Shown in pieces: positions 35,619 to 45,997 of a stretch of DNA of 64,000 nucleotides; position 1 is the stretch's first letter; the number at the start of each line of letters is the position of its first letter. Under the pieces are notes generated by a model. That model ran no database searches. It was given only the letters and a program-made list of their open reading frames with translations, and was not told the origin of the DNA. The stretch spans positions 1,047,781 to 1,111,780 of the forward strand of contig NW_026110518.1 in NCBI RefSeq assembly GCF_024679095.1. The letters are read 5' to 3'. The position numbers and the translations under genes were made by a program. Source of the stretch: Eriocheir sinensis. Lineage: Eukaryota; Arthropoda; Malacostraca; Decapoda; Varunidae.

Positions 35619-36418
35619 ACACAGTACAGGAGGCAGGCGCCTCTAACTGGCTAACGTCATTACCAATCAGAGCAAAGGGCTTCAGCCTCAACAAACAAGA
35701 ATTTGTCGACGCCATTGCTCTGAGATATGGCTGGCCGATTGAGGGACTGCCCGATCTCTGTGCATGTGGATCAGCAAATGATGTCACCCACACCATGACA
35801 TGTAAAAAAGGAGGCTTCGTCTGTATTCGACACGATGAAGTGAGGGATCTGACAGCCAGCATGCTCGGGGAGGTATGCCAAGACGTCACTACCGAGCCGG
35901 CACTGCTTCCCCTGGACGGCGAACACCTTCGGTACAGGACAGCCAAGACCTCACAGGAGGCACGGGTTGATGTAAGTGCCCGCGGATTCTGGGTGCGCGG
36001 ACAGCGGGCGTTCATGGACATCCGCATATTCGACCCGATGGCTGCCTGTCACCGTGAGCTGCCCCTGCAAGCCGCCCACCACAGGAACGAGCAGGAGAAG
36101 ACAAGGGCATACGGTGAAAGAATCCAACATGTGGATCAGGGCAGCTTCACCCCCCTCATCTTCACCACATCCGGCGGGATGGGTCCCAGGGCCCAATGCT
36201 TCTACACACGCCTCGCGGAACTAATCTCAGAAAAGAAGCAACAGCCAAGGAGCCACGTTGTCGCCTGGATGAGGTGTCGCCTCTCGTTCTCCCTGCTCAG
36301 GTCGGCCATCCTATGTCTCAGAGGCACCAGACACTCTGGCCCAAAAGCCACCAACATCTCCAATATGGACTATGAAGCCACAGTGGTGGAGAGTGACATT
36401 AGGGTGGGTCGGGAGTGA
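35619..36418 (+). CDS. LINE C-terminal region: CCHC finger plus restriction-like endonuclease-type domain
   Basis: An open 266-codon frame, 5'-truncated at the microsatellite. It starts GASNWLTSLPIRAKGFSLNK, then YGWPIEGLPDLCACGSANDV with HTMTCKKGG (C-x-C...H...C finger) and IRHDEVRDLTASML. Next comes TSQEARVDVSARGFW and AFMDIRIFDPMA, where D...D-(I)R spacing resembles a PD-(D/E)XK nuclease core, then HVDQGSFTPLIFTTSGGMG and RCRLSFSLLRSAILCLRG. RT-finger-endonuclease order with a C-terminal nuclease typifies R2/R4-type LINEs (family knowledge); the assignment here is by motif shape only. The frame is undamaged, which suggests a young copy. Confidence 0.6.
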
Positions 36419-36494
36419 CTTGAGTAGGGAAGGAAAGGGGGATCTAGACGTAATAGATGATAGGTGATTTAGTGTCAGGTAGTATTAGTGATAT

Positions 36495-37027
36495 TGTTAC
36501 GCCACCCCCCCACACACACCATCCACGGGCAGGCAGGTGGCGTAATTCCCACCAGAACAACCACACGGGCACCGGTCACTCACAGCGGCCCACATCGAAC
36601 ACCGAGGGGAGGAGAGAACGAGGCAGGGCACAAAGGATACACGTTCAACACTAAGTTCTAGTTTAATGACAGGTTCCTCACACAGTACAGCAACTTTCAA
36701 GGGCACAGAACAGTTAGTTAATCAGGCACAGTACAGGGGCACGGCAGACACGCACACCGGATGCACACAGCTCGCGAGCGGAGCACTCAGCTGAACACTC
36801 TCTCAAGCCCAGACACGCGTCTTCTCCACTACCCCTCAGCGCCTCTCGCTCGCCACTCTCCACTCTGCCGACTCAGCACTTCCTGCCCGGCGGCCGGAGG
36901 CCCCGGGCTCCCCTCTGTCTCTCTTGTCCCAACAAGTAGAGTTGCACCATACTGAGCTAACATTGCATCATGCTACAATTTCATCACATTACACATACAA
37001 TCATTCACATGCAGCACATTCACAACA
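36495..37027 (-). mobile_element. Solo LTR (533 bp) with 4-bp target duplication
   Basis: On the minus strand it starts TGTTGTGAATGTGCTGCATG and ends GGTGGCGTAACA, i.e. TG...CA termini. It is flanked by atat on both sides (36491-36494 and 37028-37031). A second, split copy at 39134-46545 confirms both the terminus TGTT-GGAATGTGCTG and the interior order. No internal retrotransposon sequence is adjacent, so recombination to a solo LTR is inferred. Four- to five-base duplications fit gypsy-type elements. Confidence 0.78.
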
Positions 37028-37204
37028 ATATGGTTGGATGCCACAGTCATTAGCGAACAGAGTTGGGGCTAATGACCTCCAAACTATGGAGCCCTCCATG
37101 ATTGTGTGTCGGGAAAATAAACATGGGTGGAGGTATCATTTATGTTGTAGTAGTAGTAGTAGTAGTCGGTCGGGAGTTTTGCCTTTGTAACGGCACTCCC
37201 TGAT

Positions 37205-38028
37205 GTGTCTGCTGTCTGGGTCTATTGTTTTCCTATTTCTTTCATTCTTTTTTCTCTTATTGTCCAAAACTTGTGTACTGTTGTTTTCGTTTGTTCGGTG
37301 TGTTCATTTTCAAATAAATCCTCTTCTTCCTCGCAAGGCTGTTGCTGCCTCACGAACTTTATTCTTTCCTCTGCACAGGCCGGGCACCAGAGCAGGAAGT
37401 GTCGCAGGTCTTCGTGTTCAGCTTCACACATGTCACACTTGGTTTCCTCTTGCCGGTGTCTGTTTCTGTCTTTTAGTTGCATGTTGTTTGTCCTGCATCT
37501 GAATAGCACTTCTGAGGCTTGGTTGTTGGTGTATACCTCCTCTTGTCCTTCCAACTCCAGTCTCCATTTTCTATATATCTTAAGGCTTGCTCTCTCATCC
37601 ATTTGCCTCTTCCACTCTCTTGTATCCACCTCTCTCATTCTCTGCCTTATACTCTAATTTGTCTCATTCCTCACACTCACACTCAGTCCCTCTGTTGCTC
37701 TCAGTCCATTCAACAAGTCTTTCACCCACCTACTCTGTCTCTTCTCTATCACCTCCTCTCCCACCCTTCTCACCAAATCGTTTCCTTCCACAAGAACATA
37801 CCTTAGATACTTCCACTGTCCCTCCCTTATCCTGTTTTTAACACTGGAGCTTCCTATTTCCCCCCTGAGTGCTGCTTCCTGTGCATACATTGGTGCCCTC
37901 AAAATCTTCCTGTACACCCCATTCTCTATCCTCTGCAACTTTTTTATGTCTGTCTTTGTGATGTTTATTATATTTACCCCGTACAGGATGGATGGCAGTG
38001 CAACATTTGGTTCTGCCTTGTCCGCCAT
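37205..38028 (-). pseudogene. LINE C-terminal fragment with zinc-finger-like motif
   Basis: Minus-strand frame 38028-37654 (NVALPSILYGVNIINITKTD, AALRGEIGSSSVKNRIREGQ) continues in the same frame after a single stop to 37638-37222 (KIYRKWRLELEGQEEVYTNN, CDMCEAEHEDLRHFLLWCP). The ALPSILYG-type phrase is the usual thumb-proximal RT signature, and C-x2-C...H...C follows. The RT catalytic core is missing. It is related in layout to 33441-35377. Confidence 0.75.
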
Positions 38029-38473
38029 GATGGTTCGGGTCTGGGGTCTTGGTCAGCGTTGCCAAGCCTGATTTTTTATATCCCGTTACTCTGAGGGCAT
38101 GAATGAATGAATGAAGAATGAAAAAAAGTAAAGAATAGATAAGTCGAAAGAAACGAAGAAAGAACGAAAGAGTTAGAAGGAAAGACTTTAAAGAACCCGC
38201 TAAGTGTGACTGCCATGCCGGGCCCACCAGCGTATGCTTCCCGTTACTCACGGGTATCAACGAACAAGGAACATGTGCACGTGGGAGTCCAAATTGCATA
38301 TATTTCTTATACACGACAAAATCTCGCTCCCATTAGCCGACTTTAATACTCGCTAAATTGTACGAAAACATCGACCTGGAAAATGGCAAATTTGCAACGC
38401 TGAATGTTTGTATATATATTTTAGCATAGCTGATGGCTTTAGATTTGATATAATTTTCATTTTAGTTGTATTA
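38029..38473. other. No feature recognised
   Basis: Includes a short GAAT repeat and purine-rich patch near 38100-38185; otherwise unassigned. Confidence 0.4.
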
Positions 38474-38820
38474 TCAGACTATTTACAGCCCTTTCCTAGG
38501 TGGCGATGGATAGTTCAAACCTTTAACTATTTCCATGGGTAGTCACAACCCCGCCGATGGTCTGGAAATAGGAGAAAATACCAATAATAATAAGGTTTTT
38601 TCTCCTACATCTTGACCCATAGGGAATGCATTAGGAGGGATGGCAACAATAACATCCCATTTCAAAGCCATATTTCTCCTATTTCCAGACTATTTGCAGG
38701 CATTTCCAGGGTGGCGATGCATAGTTCAAGCTTTCAAGTATTTCCACGGGTAGTGACAGCCCCGGCGATGGTCTGGAAATAGGAGAAAATGGCAATAATA
38801 ATAAACTTTTTCTCCTCCAT
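38474..38820. repeat. Direct duplication with about 211-bp spacing
   Basis: Blocks at 38474-38610 and 38685-38820 share GGTGGCGATG-ATAGTTCAA, GTAGT-ACA-CCCCG-CGATGG and TCTGGAAATAGGAGAAAAT. Each ends with AATAATAATAA and TTTTTCTCCT. They are two diverged copies of an unidentified unit. Confidence 0.7.
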
Positions 38821-39050
38821 TTTTCCTTCGCTTCTTCTCTCACAAACGAAATCAAACAGAAATAAAACGAAAAAAAAATAATTAATAATTAAATAAAACA
38901 AGAAAAACATTAATAAAAAATAATTAGAAAATGTTTAAATGAACATTAAAAAAGCAAAAAACGCTAAAACTTATAACAAAATAAATCAAACAAATAAACG
39001 AAACTAAATAACAGAAATAAAAATTGAAATATAACGAATAAAACAGAAAT

Positions 39051-39133
<83 letters not shown>
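38821..39133. repeat. A-rich tract then (TA)n
   Basis: A-rich low-complexity sequence to 39050, then about 40 TA units (39053-39133) ending exactly at an LTR terminus. Confidence 0.9.
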
Positions 39134-39137
<4 letters not shown>

Positions 39138-39287
39138 AGGAATGTGCTGTATGTGTGTGATTGCATGTGTAATGCGATGAAATCGTAGCATGATGCAATA
39201 TTAGCTTAGCATGGTGCAACTCAACGTGTTGGGACGAGAGCGACAGAGGGGAGTTGCGAGCGAGAGGCGCTGAGGGACAGTTGAAGG

Positions 39288-39567
39288 CAAGGAGACCATA
39301 GAACAGGAGAGGGGGCCTCTATGGGAGACCGTGGGCGGGTGTTGGTGTATGTCGGTTGCAACAGATGGCGCAGGACCAGCGTTGTTTACATCCAGGAGAC
39401 CCCCCCCCCTCCAGACCCACCCCCAACCCCCAGTACCAATCAGCAGTGTTGCTACATGGGATCAAGCAGCAAATGTTGCTACTTTTTTTCTTCAGTCTGG
39501 TTATTTCCCATTTTAAATAAAAAAAAATATAGGGAGATAAACATTAAAATGAACAGTAGGAACTATA
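39288..39567 (+). repeat. Left terminal inverted repeat of the P-like element
   Basis: Inverted match to 45998-46277. It includes GGGGGCCTCTATGGGAGACC, GTTGGTGTATGTCGGTTGCA and TTCAGTCTGGTTATTTCCCA. Differences are few (a CTAT/CCAT site, C-run length, A-run length). It is followed by a TA array at about 39564-39670. Confidence 0.88.
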
Positions 39568-39584
39568 TATATATATATATATAT

Positions 39585-39623
<39 letters not shown>

Positions 39624-39939
39624 TATATATATATATTATATTATATATATATATATATATTATATATATATGTGTGTAGCAAACATATCCAGTGCTTTAA
39701 ATACAAGCAAAGCATACAACATTCAATGCATGCTAGATTACTATAATGCCTTTGCAACTGTGGTAACCCGGATGTCACACTGGTCCTGTGTCCCAGGGTA
39801 ATGGGTTCCCTAACACCACAGGCTCAAGGGCTAATGTTACAGAGATGAGCACCGAGGCCACGCGCTGCTACAGCGTATGCCCCCAGCCTTACCTTTACCT
39901 TTTACAAAATACTCTTAGCTGAGTAAAAATATCATACTA

Positions 39940-41440
39940 ACTGTACAAGTGCCAGATAATGGCAAGCACTGCATATTGCTTGACAGGGCAGAGACCAAAA
40001 GCTTCTAAGCATTACAACTGAAATAACAATAGGAGACACTCAAAGCTTGTTAACTGAACATGACCCGATTTATAACAGGCAAAACCAACAATGGTGCGTT
40101 ATATACAATGAAAACTGTATAAAAATGTTGCAAGGCACATCAATATAAGAGCAAAGCACCATAAAACATGCTGAAATACATGATGGATGACATTAAGAAG
40201 GTAACACATGAGTTGTTTTAAATGGAATGCAATAACTTGGTGGTCCTGGGAGACAGCCAAGCCTGGAGGTGAAAACGGAATGTAGGACACGGTATGATCT
40301 CACAAGCTCTGACCTTGGTGTCAGGGTCATGAAGATATTAAGCTCAGTAGGCACAACTATGCAGCGGAGGCACATATGATAAAAGCAAATGAGACAAAAT
40401 TAGGCAACTCATAGTGTAAGAAAATAGCAGGAAAGTTATGCTGCAGTATGTGACACACCAATTAAATTACAGGGCAGAGAGTGATATGTATTTCATAGGG
40501 TACATCAGTAAACATGTAGCATTTATTGCAGGAAGCACACATTAAAGTTGGATGTAATAAAATATATGTTTTTAGCACACATTAAAGTTGGATGTAATAA
40601 AATATATGTTTTTAGCACACATTAAAGTTGGATGTAATAAAATCATTTGATATGGAACTCCTTGAACTGGCCAACCAAACAAACCCCGGTCCCCCCCCCC
40701 CCCCCTCAAAAAAGCATTAATTTTCACAAGGTTTATGAGGCATTAGTCAAGAATATCAACTGCCATTACATTTTGTAAATCATACCTATGTGATGATGTA
40801 TATCATATAAAGCAGAAAAAAACATTGCATGCTGTAATACAAACAAGATTACTCCTGGAAGCCACATTAATGATGCCAGACACGTGATGATAGACACTTA
40901 GTGTGATGAAATTACATGCTGTATTTCACATTATGAAACCATGCCAAGTGTCACTGCAGCATATTATTAGGTAAGGCAGACACCAAAAGCTTGCTACCTG
41001 AACAAGATTAAATATAAAAGGCAAAATCCACAATAAAGCATTGCATACTGTTGGGTAGGGAAGAGGACAAATGCTTCCAAGCAGTACACCTGAAATAAAC
41101 AATGGCAGATATTCAAAGCTTGTCAGCTGAACAAGATATGATATATAACAGGCAAAACCAACAATGGTGCATTACATGCGATATCTGGCAGGGGATTCCT
41201 TGCATTACAATTGGAAAGTGGCAGACACCTAAAGCTTTTTAACTGAACAAGATCTGATTTATAACAGGCAAAACCAACAATGATGCATTACATGTGATAT
41301 CTAGACGGGAAGATAAATGGTTCCTTGCATTACAACTGGAAAGTGGCAGACACCCAAAGCTTGTTAATTGAACAAGATCTGATTTATAACAGGCAAGACC
41401 AACAATGGTGCATTACTTGCAATATTTGGCAAAGTATATG
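39940..41440. repeat. About 120-bp satellite units inside the P-like element
   Basis: Four units between about 40960 and 41440, plus a diverged one at 39940-40115. They share TGATTTATAACAGGCAAAAC, CAACAATGGTGCATTAC and CAAAGCTTGTTAACTGAAC. No coding signal. Confidence 0.75.
40534..40643. repeat. 40-bp tandem repeat, three copies
   Basis: The unit GCACACATTAAAGTTGGATG followed by TAATAAAATATATGTTTTTA occurs twice perfectly and once partially. Confidence 0.9.
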
Positions 41441-41479
41441 GGAAAAAATTCTTGGCGTAGCAAGAGTAATACTAAATAA
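40644..41479. other. Non-coding interior of the P-like element
   Basis: Apart from a poly-C run (about 40691-40706) and the satellite units, I see no protein-coding or RNA signal. Confidence 0.4.
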
Positions 41480-41889
41480 TGGCAAATCCCACGAAGTTTC
41501 TCTTCTTTTGACAAAGCCTGTGCTCTTTGCTGCAGGGCTGTCAGAGTCTGTTTGCTCCAGCCAACATGTACTGAAATACCCCTGAGTCATGAGTGAAGTG
41601 TTGAAACTGAAGGCAGGTGAAATACTGTGCTCAGAAATCTATTAGTATTTGGACTTTGATAGTATAAGGCCAGAGCAAACCTCCTCTCTTGTAACCCATA
41701 TCTCCTACTAGGCTTAGATCTTGGCATCTTGCAGCATGTTGAACCTGACCTCAGAAAAAATCCATCCCTATTGGATCTAAAAAATTGCTGGCTCTGGGCA
41801 AAAACTGCCCAGGAGTTGTAACAGCCTGGGCTTTGAGCTGCCTTGCCTCCCGGTGCAGACGGTAGACTGTTGTGTGCAGCAATTTTCAC
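41480..41889 (-). pseudogene. P-element transposase remnant (post-THAP segment)
   Basis: A minus-strand frame of 100 codons from 41889 ends in RRYGLQERRFALALYYQSPN, then RFLSTVFHLPSVSTLHS. P transposases and THAP9 carry the equivalent pattern Y--E-R-FALTL-YYSP-AY--LR--F-LP---TLR-W just after the THAP and linker region. The frame stops at 41587-41589 where family members usually have Trp. It continues beyond in the same frame (LRGISVHVGWSKQTLTALQ) to about 41480, so a nonsense substitution is likely. An acceptor-like GTATTTTCAG lies immediately upstream of the ATG (about 41893-41905). No DDE catalytic residues seen. Confidence 0.6.
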
Positions 41890-42351
41890 TTTTCATGTCT
41901 GAAAATACATGAAAAAATATTTAATCACAATTAATCACAATTCTAAATAATAAAATATGTGCATGCAATTGCATTATTTTCAGTGCTATAAGGACAGTGA
42001 ATCTAAGCACTGACATTATGTCTGCACGCCAGCTTCGATGGAAGGCTTCACTTAGATTGCCTGACAAGAGTAATATTTTCAGGAGAGATGGGGGAGAGGA
42101 TACAACTGGAGACTCTTGACAGATATAATGTCAAGATCTACAAGCACCCATTTACCATATATATCTTTGATGTTCAGTCCATACTAAAACATTTGTCAAT
42201 GTGTTGCCACACTAAAATATAAAAAGTCCCTGTTTCTGCAATGTTATTCAGACCTAAGACCTTCTAAAACATCAAAGTGAATCAAATTTGAGTTCTGGGC
42301 GTCAGATTGAGCCAATACTAAATGGCACCTCTATTAAAAAAATTGCTCAGC
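41890..42351. other. AT-rich, probably intronic sequence of the P-like element
   Basis: No supported frame. Confidence 0.35.
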
Positions 42352-42436
42352 ATCATGACGGGCCTGGGCCGACCGCCAGGCCCTGAAGAAAACCTACCAG
42401 CGCTATAGGTGGGTGGAAAAAAAAAAAAAAAAAAAA
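42352..42436 (+). mobile_element. tRNA-derived SINE, copy 4 (5'-truncated)
   Basis: Contains GGGCCGACCGCCAGG and AACCTACCAGCGCTATAGG, the 3' end of the SINE family in this orientation, then about 20 A residues at 42417-42436. The tRNA head is missing. Opposite orientation to the other three copies. Confidence 0.65.
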
Positions 42437-44119
42437 GGATCACATCAGAAGAATGGACAGAGGTTTGTTAGTGGCACTTCAAGGTTATGCTACCTCTTCA
42501 AAGATTGGCCAAACATGGTTTAAAGTGGAACTGGATAAACAAGAAACAGGCAGGTATCTGTGGACACTACTGTTACTATCAATTGCCAGCCTATGGCAAA
42601 ATTTTAACCTATGCTATCAAAAACATAAGACCCAGATGCTGATAACTCGACTAATCGTAACGGTACTACAGCCATAGAAACATATTAAAGAGTTTAAATA
42701 TATCATTCAAAATGTCAACCTGTTTACATACCTTTTTTTTAAGAGATGAAGCCTACTGATGTAACAGTTAAATATTGAACTCAATTTGTATGCAGAGGTG
42801 TGAGGTATGTTATTGCTGTAATGTTTCCAACACATTAGTTGTGATTAAAGCAACATGGAATAGTAACTAAAGAGGATAAATTATCACTGAGAACAAGAGG
42901 TGAGCTTGATGGCCGAGTCGAGTTTCCTCCAACCCCATCATGTTCACACCCTGTTGAGAGGCAATTTTTTAATCAAATTGAAAAATGAATGCAAATGGTC
43001 ACTAAAACTAGTTATTATACTTGGTGTCACAAATTTGGGCAAAGAATTTAGGGAAGGACTCCCGGACTTGGCGTCACTGATGAGGTAAATGATCTCATGC
43101 ACTCGTTGGGCCATAATATATACATTGTTATAATGTGTATTATTGTCTTGTTACTATATATTACCTACTGATAATGGAAATACATGTCAGGATTAATCAT
43201 CAAATACAAGGAAAAAAGAATCATGTACGGAAATTGTGAACTTTAAGTTCATGTAACAAACAAGGTTTATTATACACAAAAGGTTGGATACTTCAGATGT
43301 AAAAGATTTTAGATATAACATCACCCCTTTCCTCCATATTGGTTCTTTAAATCAAGGGTTGACTACAGCTGATTATTATTTGCGGCAGGTTACACGACAC
43401 TTTTTTTAGTGCAAAGCATCTGGAAATCAATGATCATTATAAGGAATACTTCTCATGAGTAGCTACTAAAACTTGACAACCTAGAAGGATGCACCATCAG
43501 ACTGTAAAGGATAGATATATTATAAGACATAGCTACATTGGTGGATCCAAATGGGGGCACAGGCCCCCCCAATGGTCCTGAGTGATACAGGAAAACTAGC
43601 TCAAAAGCGCGCTGCAGCTAAAACAATGCTTTGGCACAAAGTCCAGGCCGTTATACCCATTGATGTAGGTCAGTCCACCAGTTTTTCAAGACCAGGACTG
43701 CCGAGAATGGCTAATCGGTAATGCTAATGCTCCTTCCACCCGCAAAAAGTCTGACGTCCTCCCAAAAACTAATTTCCTGGATCTGCACCCAAAGACATAC
43801 CGTAACATGGCTCAGTGATCATGGACAAAAAAAAATGTTAAGACAATCAATATCCAATCATTTCAGGATACACAAATCAGCATCCATATGAAGGAATTCT
43901 ACAACTTAAAAGTGATGTTGAGCAGGGCATGTGTTAAGTGACTTGCACAGTCTATTTTGTGAAGTCATAATTAGATTAATAACACAACAATCAACAAACA
44001 CTAGATGAAGTATTCATACCAAAATCAGTACATGGAGCTGGTGCACTGCAATGGGGAGCACATTCCTGCAGCTCACCAAGAGGGTTGAATGCTGGCATGT
44101 ACTTCAGGGGGGGTGGCTA
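42437..44119. other. P-like element interior without assignable exons
   Basis: Frames at 42453-42677 (plus) and 42900-43088 (plus) are short and unrecognised. I searched the minus strand for the second half of a THAP finger and for the DDE region without a convincing hit. Confidence 0.35.
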
Positions 44120-44189
44120 AATGTCTTCACCCTTGGCCTCTCCCCCTTCAGCTACCACATTCTCTTGGATGATATCGGACGTGTTCGGA
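44120..44189 (-). CDS. Possible short exon in the P-like element
   Basis: The minus strand has an acceptor-like CACATCCCAACAG followed by a coding-like run DPNTSDIIQENVVAEGGEAK, GEDI, then a stop. The acidic composition would fit a linker region or a short C-terminus. Very short, and the phase to other exons is unproven. Confidence 0.25.
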
Positions 44190-44904
44190 TCTGTTGGGAT
44201 GTGGTTGTGTTAGATGTGGAATAACATACGACAGTGGAACATGGAAGGAAAGAGTATGTCCACACGGTAAAATACAGAGATGAGGATTGCACTGCATTAG
44301 TTGAGTGATTACAAGATGTAAATTGAAATTCTTTGGATACTGAAAGTATGTACGGGGACAACTGGGTGAGAAGGGAGAGAGATGCAGATTTTTATGTTAT
44401 ATAGCTAGTTACACCAATGAAGACTTAAGCCATACACATTCAGAAAGACCACAATTTTGGCTGCTAGACGGAAAAGCACTAGATGTCAAAGTGCCACGAC
44501 ATTGAAGGAAGTAATAATAAGAAAAGCAATAATAATTAATGAGTATAAATATATTTCTGATATTTTTGTTTATCTTAATACTAGTATTGGAATTTTCAAA
44601 CACTTAGAATATGATAAATAAATATTGATAAATTAATTAAAATAAATACATTAACTGTACTAATACTACCACTAACAATATTAACAGCACTGCATCTAAT
44701 AGACTGAGCAATAAACTGAGTCTGATATGTAACCATAATTAAACTGTCTCTGTCTGAGTGTTATGTGAAGCTTGCTCCATGCACCATGATAGGAATGGAA
44801 TAGATGCATGCAGGTTGCTGAGATACTTACAGTCACCAGACACTTGTAGATATGTCACCAAAATGTGTTGGAAGCATTGGCGGCCAACTTCCATTTATTT
44901 AATA
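44190..44904. other. AT-rich; donor-like site only
   Basis: The minus strand has GTAAGTATCTCAG near 44822-44834 but no frame I can assign before it. Confidence 0.3.
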
Positions 44905-45425
44905 ATTATTTTCTTTAAACAAAGGAGACAGCTCAAAGGCAACAAAGCGTACTAGAAAAAAAAGCCCCACTACTCACCACTCCCAAACAGACAAAAGTAG
45001 AGTCTTGATACACTCTTCTTGAAGGTCAAATTATAGGCAAGAGGAAATGCAGACGATGGAAGGCTGTTCCAGAGCTTATCAGTGTAAGGGATGAAAGTTA
45101 AGATGCTGGTTAACTTTTGCATAAGATGTTTGGCAAGATAGAACATGCAGTAATTGACTTAAATTAGAAAAGTATAGATTTAGGAGGGAAATGGGCAGGC
45201 ATTGGTTTAGTAATAGGGTGGTGGGGGAATGGAATAGACGCAGCAATCACATAGTGAGTGCAGGGACGATAGCTTGTTTTAAGAGTAGACTGGATAGCTA
45301 CATGGACGAGGCTGACAGGTGGTAATGGGGAGGAATCTTGAGCTGCCGTGTGTAGGCCATTCGGCCTCTTGCCGCGGGAGGAGGGGAGGCATGCAGTTAG
45401 CAAGTTCAGAACAACTGTCAGCGTG
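44905..45425 (-). pseudogene. Jockey-like LINE 3' part, carrying a nested CR1-like insert
   Basis: Minus-strand similarity to 26300-26660: the 3' UTR tail (GAGCTGTCTCCTTTGTTTAA read on minus), the C-terminal coding stretch (LVNSGTAFL-type) to about 45125, then resuming at 45367-45425 with the complement of CTAACTGCATGCCTCC. About 40 bp of LINE is missing at the insertion point of the CR1-like fragment. Confidence 0.72.
45126..45366 (+). pseudogene. CR1-like LINE 3' fragment; empty-site paralogue of 16060-17455
   Basis: Contains TTAAATTAGAAAAGTATAG, GGCATTGGTTTAGTAATAGG and GGATAGCTACATGGACGAGG, homologous to the LINE end at 16060-17455 but without the hAT-type insertion. The string agtaatag occurs once (45208-45215). 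Confidence 0.75.
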
Positions 45426-45473
45426 AAAATGATTAGAATTTCCACATTATCATTATTTATATATATCACTTAC

Positions 45474-45573
45474 CCCGGCTGGCATCCTTCCGTAATAAAT
45501 GTAGCTTCACACCAGGCTGTGTCCTCTTTATCACCACAAAGGGACATGATTTGAGGCTCCGGCTGGTAAACGT
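45474..45573 (-). CDS. THAP-like first exon of the P-like transposase
   Basis: The minus strand reads SLKSCPFVVIKRTQPGVKLH followed by LLRKDASR, then GGG|GTAAGT, a near-perfect splice donor at about 45468-45474. THAP fingers begin C-x2-4-C, then a phrase like F-x-LPKDA-R-K-W. The first Cys and the LH-L-KDA-R phrase are visible; the expected second Cys position reads Arg. No ATG is in frame; an ACG in the context GCCGCCACG (45571-45573) is a likely decayed start. Downstream intron sequence contains the LINE insertion. Confidence 0.5.
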
Positions 45574-45997
45574 GGCGGCCGCGGCGGTGTTATGATTTTT
45601 GAACGAGGCAGCGTTGCCATCAGAGCAGAGAAAGATATTGCTGCGAATAGCGGTATAATAAACAGTATAAGTTAGACCAAGATAATTATATTCACCCACT
45701 CTTTCCCCCTACAAACCAATGACTCAATGTATATATATCATCATTACTGATGGAAGTCAGCGTGCGTGCTAAAACAATGAGTTTGGAAGAAAAACATGAT
45801 CACATAGTTTTAAAGAACGGCAGTAGGGCTACAATTCCTTGGTTCATTCCAGTATGCATACAGAAAGGTTAAACACATAAAACACATCTAACCACACATG
45901 CAGAGAAAGTAATATAATTGCGGTATAATAATATAACAATAATAGCATTACTCATGACATGCAGTCAGGCTATATCTACCTAGTAAATATATACAGT
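45574..45997. other. 5' region of the P-like element
   Basis: AT-rich sequence between the candidate first exon and the right terminal repeat. It would hold the promoter, but I see no specific element. Confidence 0.35.

Larger units (their letters stand above)
35619..37166 (+). mobile_element. 5'-truncated LINE with (GTA)n tail, interrupted by a solo LTR
   Basis: The coding part (35619-36418) is followed by a 3' UTR split by the LTR at 36495-37027. It resumes GGTTGGATGCCACAGTCATT, has AATAAA near 37117, and ends in GTTGTAGTAGTAGTAGTAG (to 37166). Removing the LTR and one ATAT restores a continuous 3' UTR. Confidence 0.7.

Noticed and set aside
35951..36224. Additional ORFs antisense to the nuclease-type LINE frame
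   Set aside because: Shadows of a GC-rich real frame; no domain on their own.
39538..39746. Tyr/Ile-repeat frame
   Set aside because: Translation of a TA microsatellite.
44741..44900. Second THAP half-exon with GTAAGTAT donor
   Set aside because: No frame reproduces the expected Trp and C-x2-H pattern; a lone donor match is not enough.
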